From: Candidatus Omnitrophota bacterium
Lineage (GTDB): Bacteria; Omnitrophota; Gorgyraeia; Aquiviventales; Aquiviventaceae
Assembly (NCBI GenBank): GCA_016193195.1
Contig: JACPSQ010000036.1
Span: 1 to 5,507 of the forward strand
Direction of reading: 5' to 3'
Length of the DNA stretch: 5,507 nt
Shown one piece after another: positions 1 through 4,877 of the stretch. Within the stretch, counting starts at the first letter, position 1. Every line of letters starts with the position of its first letter. Both the position numbers and the translations under genes were made by a program. The notes under the pieces are model-generated. The model was not told the DNA's origin. It was given only the letters and a program-made list of their open reading frames with translations, and did not search any database.

Positions 1-270
1 GAAGCGCTCCGGTTGGCGATTCGTTCACCGCTCCTCCTCACCCATCAGCTCGGGAAGTATAATGTGATGGCGAACGTTGAGGGCGGCGGATTAACCGGTC
101 AGGCCGGCGCCGTCCGGCTCGGGATCGCGCGGGCGCTGGTGGCGCTCGATCCGGCGCACCGCGTCAGTCTGCGCGGCGCAGGGCTCCTGACCCGCGACCC
201 CCGACAGAAGGAACGGAAGAAGTACGGGCGCAAGGGCGCCCGCAAGCGCTTCCAGTGGACGAAACGGTAA
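1..270 (+). CDS. rpsI: 30S ribosomal protein S9, C-terminal part (5' end outside window)
   Basis: S9 is a small-subunit head protein whose basic C-terminal tail reaches the P-site tRNA. The 89 visible codons start mid-gene (EALRLAIRSPLLL...) and run to TAA at 268-270. The segment around window residues 32-47 (VEGGGLTGQAGAVRLG) matches the family's KGGGxxGQAGAxRxG core. It is followed by the LTRDPRQKERKKYGRKGARK-type basic stretch and the terminal TKR, the counterpart of the usual SKR. S9 is normally about 130 residues, so roughly the N-terminal third lies to the left. A TTG at 13 is not the start, because family similarity continues upstream of it to base 1. rpsI normally follows rplM, so that gene is expected just outside the window. 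Identification is essentially certain. Confidence 0.97.
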   Translation, partial: EALRLAIRSPLLLTHQLGKYNVMANVEGGGLTGQAGAVRLGIARALVALDPAHRVSLRGAGLLTRDPRQKERKKYGRKGARKRFQWTKR

Positions 271-362
271 CACAGAATATAGAACACACCACAGAGATCA
301 CAGAAGCGTCCTCTGTGCTTCTGTGGTGTAGGGTCTTCATGTGACTGTTCTGTGCCTCTGTG
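271..362. repeat. Cluster of seven CACAGA/TCTGTG hexamers between rpsI and argC
   Basis: Three CACAGA copies (271-276, 290-295, 299-304) are followed by four copies of the complement TCTGTG (312-317, 320-325, 349-354, 357-362). The last two form a direct pair 8 bp apart, start to start. Forward copies lie on the left and inverted copies on the right, so the array folds on itself. The rest of the gap (363-390) shows no gene. Similar CACAGAG-type intergenic repeats occur in several environmental bacterial lineages as I recall them, but I cannot assign this one to a named family. Confidence 0.75.
286..329 (+). other. Imperfect hairpin formed by the CACAGA array
   Basis: Bases 286-295 (ACACCACAGA) are perfectly complementary to 320-329 (TCTGTGGTGT). 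A second, mutually exclusive pairing joins 299-307 (CACAGAAGC) to 317-325 (GCTTCTGTG), a 9-bp stem with a 9-base loop. A third joins 290-296 to 311-317. The hairpin follows the rpsI stop by 15 bases. It lacks a T-run, so it is not a classic intrinsic terminator, but it could protect the rpsI mRNA 3' end or act as a weak pause. Confidence 0.5.
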
Positions 363-369
363 ATAAGAT
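341..369 (+). promoter_or_regulatory. Possible sigma-70-type promoter for argC
   Basis: GTGACT (341-346, 4 of 6 matches to TTGACA) and TAAGAT (364-369, 4 of 6 to TATAAT) are separated by exactly 17 bases. The likely start point, around 375-377, would leave a leader of about 15 bases before the argC ATG. The spacer contains the two direct TCTGTG copies at 349 and 357. Both boxes are weak, so this is only a candidate. No E. coli-type ARG box (TGAAT-N4-ATTCA-like) is visible nearby. Confidence 0.25.
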
Positions 370-390
370 GACTGCCATACCACCTCATAG

Positions 391-1428
391 ATGTCGACAC
401 AACGCGTCGCGATTGCAGGAGCGACCGGGTACGCGGGCGAAGAGCTTATCCGATTGCTCCTCCAACATCCTCATGTGCAGCTTACCTACCTGGCCGCTTC
501 GGCCAAGTGGGAGCGCCCCAGCCCTGCCTCAGAAGTCTTCCCGCGCTTCGCTCGATCGTTAGACCTTCCCATCGAGTCGCTCGATCCCTCCCGCCTGATC
601 CGGGAGTGTGACACGGTCTTCCTCGCGCTCCCGCATGGGAGCGCGATGGATCTCGTGCCGCAGCTCCTTGAGACGGGCAAGCGGGTCATCGATCTAAGCG
701 GGGACTTCCGGCTGCATGATCCGGCGGCCTACCCCCGGTGGTACCAGTTCGAGCACACCCATCCGGAGCTCCTCAACCCTGATCGCGCCGCCTACGGCCT
801 CACCGAGTTTCACAAGGATGCGATCCGAGCGGCCCGGCTCGTCGCGAATCCCGGCTGCTACGCCACGAGCATCCTCCTCGGCTCTCTTCCGCTCTTTCGC
901 GCGGGCCTCGTTGAAGAGGGACGCCTCATTGTCGATGCGAAGTCCGGCCTGAGCGGCGCCGGTCGGAAGGCCGATCCCTCGCTGCTCTTTACCGAGATGA
1001 GCGAGAACCTCCGCGCGTACAAGGTGAATACCCACCAGCACATGCCGGAAGTCCTGCAGGAGATTGAGCGGCTCACCAAACGAACGCCACGCATGGCGTT
1101 CGTCCCGCAGGTCGTCCCGGCGAGCCGCGGCCTGATCTCCATGATCTACGTCCGGACGAACGCCCGCGTCGACGTCATCCATGATGCCTACCGGAAGTCG
1201 TATGCCCAAGTCCACACCCCGTTTGTCCGGCTCCGTCCAGGATCGTTGCCGCAGTTTCGCGACGTGATCGAGACGAACTATTGCGACGTAGGCTTTCTCT
1301 ACGACCAGGCCACGGAGTGCCTGATCGTCGGCAGCGCCCTGGATAACCTGACCAAGGGGGCCGCCGGGCAGGCCGTGCAGAACTTTAACATCATGCACGG
1401 ATTTCCTGAGACGACGGCGCTCCTATGA
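391..1428 (+). CDS. argC: N-acetyl-gamma-glutamyl-phosphate reductase (ArgC)
   Basis: ArgC catalyses NADPH-dependent reduction of N-acetylglutamyl 5-phosphate to N-acetylglutamate 5-semialdehyde, the third step of arginine synthesis, in the cytosol. The 345 residues fit the usual long form of the family (about 345). An N-terminal Rossmann domain opens with GATGYAG (residues 10-16). The catalytic cysteine is C156 in NPGCYAT, followed by SGLSGAGR (185-192) and HQHMPE with the conserved active-site histidine H217. The C-terminal NLTKGAAGQAVQ segment (319-330) is the family hallmark near the cofactor site. The start is well fixed: an in-frame TAG at 388-390 directly abuts the ATG, and VAIAGATGYAG begins five residues in. 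No Shine-Dalgarno sequence is visible. It is first in the arg cluster, 120 bases after rpsI, and 172 bases of repeats separate it from argJ. Nothing in the protein looks damaged. Confidence 0.97.
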   Translation: MSTQRVAIAGATGYAGEELIRLLLQHPHVQLTYLAASAKWERPSPASEVFPRFARSLDLPIESLDPSRLIRECDTVFLALPHGSAMDLVPQLLETGKRVIDLSGDFRLHDPAAYPRWYQFEHTHPELLNPDRAAYGLTEFHKDAIRAARLVANPGCYATSILLGSLPLFRAGLVEEGRLIVDAKSGLSGAGRKADPSLLFTEMSENLRAYKVNTHQHMPEVLQEIERLTKRTPRMAFVPQVVPASRGLISMIYVRTNARVDVIHDAYRKSYAQVHTPFVRLRPGSLPQFRDVIETNYCDVGFLYDQATECLIVGSALDNLTKGAAGQAVQNFNIMHGFPETTALL

Positions 1429-1456
1429 CGATGCACAGCAATCATTCCGCTTACAT

Positions 1457-1591
1457 GGCTCAAGGCTCAAGGCTCAAGGCTCCAGGAGCGGCTGAAGGCC
1501 CTAGGCTGAAGGCTCAAGGCAATTCCCTTCAGCCTCGAACCTTGAGCCTTGAGCGTTTTTCAGATCAGCCTTCAGCCTTCAACCTTGAGCG
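1457..1591. repeat. Heptamer array GGCTCAA/GGCTGAA with inverted half, between argC and argJ
   Basis: The left half holds GGCTCAA at 1457, 1464, 1471 and 1511, a GGCTCCA variant at 1478, and GGCTGAA at 1490 and 1504. The right half holds the complements in two 28-bp blocks of four contiguous heptamers: 1528-1555 (TTCAGCC, TCGAACC, TTGAGCC, TTGAGCG) and 1564-1591 (ATCAGCC, TTCAGCC, TTCAACC, TTGAGCG). The blocks are offset by 36 bp, and each ends in TTGAGCGTTT, so the right half looks like a diverged 36-bp duplication. The consensus is TTSARCC. The array ends 9 bases before the argJ ATG. It resembles short tandemly repeated heptamers (STRR type) described in cyanobacteria in form, not in sequence. 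No gene is present in the gap. Confidence 0.85.
1458..1560 (+). terminator. Possible terminator or attenuator-like structure in the heptamer array
   Basis: Bases 1458-1472 pair perfectly with 1540-1554 (15 bp). The enclosed segment holds an inner 9-bp stem, 1504-1512 with 1526-1534. The outer stem is followed by G and then TTTTT (1556-1560), as in an intrinsic terminator. Bases 1569-1577 can instead pair with 1504-1512 or 1490-1498, giving competing folds. The span inside the outer stem is long (67 bases), and the pairing follows automatically from the repeat array, so a regulatory role is only inferred. It would reduce transcription from argC into argJ if it works. Confidence 0.3.
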
Positions 1592-1600
1592 TTTGTCTCG

Positions 1601-2800
1601 ATGAGGGAGATCCCCGGCGGGGTGACCGCCGCGCTCGGCTTCAGGGCCTCCGGTGTCAGCTCGGGCATTAAGCCGAGCGGGGAGCCTGACCTTGCTCTCG
1701 TTGTGTCGGACACGCCGGTGGCCGCCGCCGGGGTCTTCACGAACAATCTGGTCCGGGCGGCCCCGCTCCTCGTCAGCCAGAACCGGCTGCGGAAGGGCTC
1801 GGCGCGCGCGGTGCTGATCAATAGCGGCTGCGCCAACTGCCTCACCGGAGCCGCCGGCATCCGGGATGCGCAGCGGCTCAGCCGCGCGGTCGCTCGGGAA
1901 CTCGGGATCGCGGAGGGCGAGATCCTCGTGGCCTCCACGGGGATCATCGGCCGCCGGCTTCCGGTCCCAAAGGTTGAGCGCGCGGTGCCGAGGCTCGTGA
2001 AGCAGTTGAGCCGCGCCCATCATGCAGCGGCCGCCCAGGCGATCTTGACGACCGATCTCCACGTCAAGGAGGCGGCGGTCGAAACGCCCATGCAGGGTCG
2101 GCCCTGCCGGATCGGCGGCATGGCGAAGGGGGCCGGGATGATCGCCCCTTCGATGGCGACGATGCTAGGCGTCATCACGACGGATGTCGCGGTTGCGTCC
2201 GGCCTGCTGCGTCTCTTCCTCCGGCAGGCGGTCGCGCGCACGTTCAACCGGATCAGCGTGGACGGCGACATGAGCACCAACGACACGGTGTTCGCGCTGG
2301 CCAGCGGGCGCTCAGGAGTTTCCGTTCGTGCGGGATCACGAGGCGCGCGCGCCTTCGGGCAGGCGCTGGAGGCGGTGGCGGAGCGGTTGGCCACCCTCAT
2401 CGTCAAAGACGGCGAAGGCGCGGGCACGATCGCCGAGATCCGCGTGGCGGGTGGACGCACGGATCGCGAAGCGCAGGTCTGTGCCCGCCGGGTGGCCGAA
2501 TCGCTGCTGGTCAAGACGATGCTGGCCGGGGGGGACCCCAACGTCGGACGCATCGCGGCGGCGGTCGGCGCGTCGGGCGCGCGCTTTGACCCGGGACGGC
2601 TCGACGTCTTGATCGGCGCCGAACGGGTCATCGCGCGGGGGGGCGTGCAGCGCTTGGGGACGGCCGCCATACGGAGCTTGCTGACCGGCCCGGACGTTCA
2701 GATCGACATCCACCTACACGCAGGCCGCGGCGAGGGACGGATGACGACCTGCGATCTGACGGAAGAGTACGTGCGCATCAACGCCCGGTATTCGACCTGA
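1601..2800 (+). CDS. argJ: Glutamate N-acetyltransferase / ornithine acetyltransferase (ArgJ)
   Basis: ArgJ moves the acetyl group from N-acetylornithine to glutamate, releasing ornithine and recycling N-acetylglutamate. Some members also use acetyl-CoA. The 399 residues match the family. The precursor cleaves itself within MATML: here A186-T187, in KGAGMIAPSMATMLG (176-190), making T187 the N-terminal nucleophile of the beta chain. STGIIG (112-117) supplies the oxyanion-hole T113/G114. K176, DGDMSTNDT (221-229) and KDGEGAG (269-275) are also present, and the protein ends in CDLTEEYVRINARYST, the usual C-terminus. Two positions differ from the common consensus: DPNVGR (312-317) where DPNWGR is usual, and DGEGAGT (270-276) where DGEGATK is usual. 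The ATG is the first possible start after an in-frame TGA at 1586-1588, and IPGGVTA follows as in homologues. No Shine-Dalgarno sequence is seen. Its stop overlaps argB by one base. Confidence 0.96.
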   Translation: MREIPGGVTAALGFRASGVSSGIKPSGEPDLALVVSDTPVAAAGVFTNNLVRAAPLLVSQNRLRKGSARAVLINSGCANCLTGAAGIRDAQRLSRAVARELGIAEGEILVASTGIIGRRLPVPKVERAVPRLVKQLSRAHHAAAAQAILTTDLHVKEAAVETPMQGRPCRIGGMAKGAGMIAPSMATMLGVITTDVAVASGLLRLFLRQAVARTFNRISVDGDMSTNDTVFALASGRSGVSVRAGSRGARAFGQALEAVAERLATLIVKDGEGAGTIAEIRVAGGRTDREAQVCARRVAESLLVKTMLAGGDPNVGRIAAAVGASGARFDPGRLDVLIGAERVIARGGVQRLGTAAIRSLLTGPDVQIDIHLHAGRGEGRMTTCDLTEEYVRINARYST

Positions 2801-3657
2801 TGGAAGACTCGATCCGGAAAGCCGGCATCCTCATTGAGGCGCTGCCGTACATCCAGGCCTTCCGCGGGAAGGTGGTTGTCGTGAAGTACGGGGGCAGCGC
2901 CATCGACGATCCGTCCGCGATGCAGGGTATCTTGCAGGACCTCGTCTTCCTGAGCGTCGTGGGGATCCGGCCGGTCCTCGTCCACGGGGGCGGGCCGATG
3001 ATCACGCGCAGGCTGTCGGAGGCAGGGAAGCGAAGCGCCTTCATCGAGGGCATGCGGGTGACGGACCGCGACACGATCCGCGTCGTGAACCAGGAACTCG
3101 AAGCCGTCAACCGCCGCCTCGTGGCGCTCGTGAAATCGCTGAACGGCCACGCCGAGGGGGTCATCCCGCGCCACCGGGTAATTCTGGCACACCCCCACCC
3201 GCGCTCGGCGGAGCTCGGCTTCGTCGGTGCGGTCCAGACGGTGCGCGCGGCTCCGCTGCGGCGGATCTTCATGCACCATGCGATCCCCGTGATCTCGCCG
3301 GTCGGGATCGGCGACGGCACCCAGCTCTACAACATCAACGCGGACGATGTCGCGAGCGAGGTGGCGGCGCGCCTGAAGGCGGAGAAGCTGGTGCTGTTGA
3401 CCAATGTGCGCGGGATTCTGCGGCAGGCGGTCGACGTCGGCTCGCTGATCTCCACCCTCCCTGTGAAAGATGCGAAGCAGCTCATCGAGCGCCGCGTGAT
3501 CCAGGAAGGGATGATTCCGAAGGTGAAGGCTTGCGTGGAGGCGCTCCGCCGCGGCGTGAAGAAGACGCACATCATCGACGCGTCGATCCCGCACGCGATG
3601 CTGCTCGAGATCTTCACGAAACAGGGAATCGGCACCGAAATCGTCCGTTCACGATGA
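2800..3657 (+). CDS. argB: Acetylglutamate kinase (ArgB), probably arginine-inhibited
   Basis: ArgB phosphorylates N-acetylglutamate with ATP, usually the controlled step in organisms with ArgJ. The 285 residues show the amino-acid kinase fold motifs: VVVKYGGSA (26-34) with catalytic K29, VHGGGP (61-66), MRVTD (85-89) with substrate-binding R86, YNINADDVAS (177-186) with D182, LLTNVRGIL (199-207) and GMIPKVKA (237-244) with K241. Residues 1-22, with KAGILIEALPYIQAF, form the extra N-terminal helix that links dimers into the arginine-sensitive hexamer. The C-terminal HIIDASIPHAMLLEIFTKQG plus IGTEI also resembles arginine-sensitive members. Feedback inhibition is therefore inferred, not shown. 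The ATG overlaps the argJ stop (TGATG), which implies translational coupling and stands in for the missing Shine-Dalgarno sequence. The last four bases overlap argD. Confidence 0.97.
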   Translation: MEDSIRKAGILIEALPYIQAFRGKVVVVKYGGSAIDDPSAMQGILQDLVFLSVVGIRPVLVHGGGPMITRRLSEAGKRSAFIEGMRVTDRDTIRVVNQELEAVNRRLVALVKSLNGHAEGVIPRHRVILAHPHPRSAELGFVGAVQTVRAAPLRRIFMHHAIPVISPVGIGDGTQLYNINADDVASEVAARLKAEKLVLLTNVRGILRQAVDVGSLISTLPVKDAKQLIERRVIQEGMIPKVKACVEALRRGVKKTHIIDASIPHAMLLEIFTKQGIGTEIVRSR

Positions 3658-4853
3658 CAATGACGCAAGAGGTCATCAGGCAGTACGACCAGTACGTGAT
3701 GAATACGTACGTCCGCAACCCCCTGGTGCTCACGAAGGGCAAGGGTAGCCGCGTATGGGACGTCGAGGGGCGCGAGTACCTGGATCTCTTTCCCGGTTGG
3801 GGTGTGAGCGGGATGGGCCATAACCACCCGTGGGTGACGCGCGCGCTCCGGGGCCAATCCGGGCGCATCATCCATGTGCCGAACAACTACTACCACCCGC
3901 TTCAGGCTCGGGCGGCCAAGAAGCTGACCGGGGTGTCGTTCGACGGCAAGGTATTTTTCTGTAACAGCGGGGCCGAGGCGGTTGAGACCGCCGTGAAGCT
4001 TGCCCGTCGGTGGGGCGAGGGGCGGTATGAGATCATCGTCATGGCGCAATCGTTTCACGGCCGGACGATGGCGGCCCTGAGCGCGACCGGCCAGTCCAAG
4101 TATCAGCGGGGGTTTGAGCCGCTCCTTGCCGGGTTTGTGCGCGTGCCGTTCAACGAGTTGGACGCGGTCCGCGATGCGCTCACGCCGAAGACCGTCGCCG
4201 TGATGGTGGAACCGATCCAAGGTGAGGGAGGGGTACGGGTGGCGAGCGACGAGTTCCTGGCGGGGCTGCGACGGCTCTGCGACGAGCGCAAGCTGCTCCT
4301 CATCGCCGATGAGGTGCAGACCGGCATGGGACGGACCGGCACGTGGTTCGCCTATCAGCACAGCACAGCGGAGCCGGATCTCTTGCTCCTTGCCAAGGCG
4401 CTGGGCGGCGGGTTTCCGATCGGCGCCGTGGTCGCTCGGCGGGCCATCGCGGATGTGTTGGGACCGGGGACCCATGCGACGACGTACGGCGGCAGCCCCT
4501 TGGGCTGCGCCTGTTTCCTGGCGGTGTTCGAAGCGGTGGAGAAGCAGAAGCTCCTCGAACGGGTGAACGCGCTCGGTCGCTACGCCTTCAAGCGGCTGGC
4601 CGCGCTGAAGGAACGCGCGCCCGTCGTCCGAGAGGTGCGGGGCCGGGGATTGATGGTCGGCATCGAGCTGACGATCGACGGCCGACCCATCGTGGACGCC
4701 TGCCGGGCCAAGCGGCTGCTGATCAACTGCACCCAGGAGCGGGTTCTGCGCCTTTTGCCGGCCATGACCATCACGAAGGCCCAATTAAGCCGGGCGCTGT
4801 CCATCCTAGAGGAAGTCCTGATGGGATTGAACCTTGAACCATTGAACCATTGA
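3654..4853 (+). CDS. argD: Acetylornithine aminotransferase (ArgD)
   Basis: ArgD is a PLP-dependent class III (fold type I) aminotransferase that converts N-acetylglutamate semialdehyde to N-acetylornithine using glutamate. Many ArgD proteins also serve as DapC in lysine synthesis. The 399 residues are of normal length. Motifs are NSGAEAVETAVKLAR (104-118), FHGRT (134-138), EPIQGEGG (186-193), IADEVQTGMGRTG (217-229) with D219 holding the PLP ring nitrogen, and LLLLAKALGGGFPIGA (243-258) with Schiff-base lysine K248. THATTYGGSPLGCA (273-286) and R366 in VLRLLPAM complete the site. The chosen ATG overlaps the argB stop as ATGA. The frame is open further upstream to an ATG at 3531, but that stretch lies in argB and encodes no family sequence. 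A second ATG at 3660 is possible. The last eight residues (LNLEPLNH) and the TGA are encoded by a tandem repeat. Confidence 0.96.
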   Translation: MTMTQEVIRQYDQYVMNTYVRNPLVLTKGKGSRVWDVEGREYLDLFPGWGVSGMGHNHPWVTRALRGQSGRIIHVPNNYYHPLQARAAKKLTGVSFDGKVFFCNSGAEAVETAVKLARRWGEGRYEIIVMAQSFHGRTMAALSATGQSKYQRGFEPLLAGFVRVPFNELDAVRDALTPKTVAVMVEPIQGEGGVRVASDEFLAGLRRLCDERKLLLIADEVQTGMGRTGTWFAYQHSTAEPDLLLLAKALGGGFPIGAVVARRAIADVLGPGTHATTYGGSPLGCACFLAVFEAVEKQKLLERVNALGRYAFKRLAALKERAPVVREVRGRGLMVGIELTIDGRPIVDACRAKRLLINCTQERVLRLLPAMTITKAQLSRALSILEEVLMGLNLEPLNH

Positions 4854-4861
4854 ACCATTGG
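4827..4861. repeat. TTGAACC(A) tandem repeat spanning the argD stop codon
   Basis: One 7-base unit TTGAACC (4827-4833) is followed by three perfect 8-base units TTGAACCA (4834-4841, 4842-4849, 4850-4857) and a partial TTGG. The argD stop TGA (4851-4853) lies inside the third 8-base unit. Because 8 is not a multiple of 3, loss of a unit changes the argD C-terminus. The unit fits the TTSARCC heptamer family found between argC and argJ. The remaining 16 bases before argF contain the palindrome TGGTACCA (4859-4866) and no Shine-Dalgarno sequence. Confidence 0.85.
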
Positions 4862-4877
4862 TACCATCGTCATTGAG

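Noticed and set aside
13..15. TTG as the start of a short gene at 13
   Set aside because: S9 similarity continues upstream to base 1, so this is an internal leucine codon of a truncated gene.
341..562. Small plus-strand open frame across the argC start
   Set aside because: Mostly out of frame within argC, with no ribosome binding site and no recognisable sequence.
694..1398. Minus-strand open frame of 234 codons opposite argC
   Set aside because: Antisense shadow of argC. No family resemblance and no start signal.
1457..1591. CRISPR-like array
   Set aside because: Units are only 7 bases, contiguous and present in both orientations, with no spacers of regular length.
3397..3423. Loss of the aspartate in the ArgB LLTDVxG motif (here LLTNVRG)
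   Set aside because: Asparagine occurs here in other acetylglutamate kinases such as those of Pseudomonas as I recall them, so it is not a defect.
2698..3594. Minus-strand open frame of 298 codons opposite argB
   Set aside because: Low-complexity R/D/H-rich translation with no motif, antisense to a confident gene.
3531..3653. Upstream extension of argD to the ATG at 3531
   Set aside because: These 41 codons lie wholly in argB, read as R/H-rich sequence, and have no counterpart in aminotransferases. The ATGA overlap at 3654 explains the start.
3327..4784. Long minus-strand open frame of 485 codons opposite argB and argD
   Set aside because: It lies across two well-supported genes, and its translation is rich in R, H and P with no recognisable domain. 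This is the usual shadow frame of GC-rich coding DNA.
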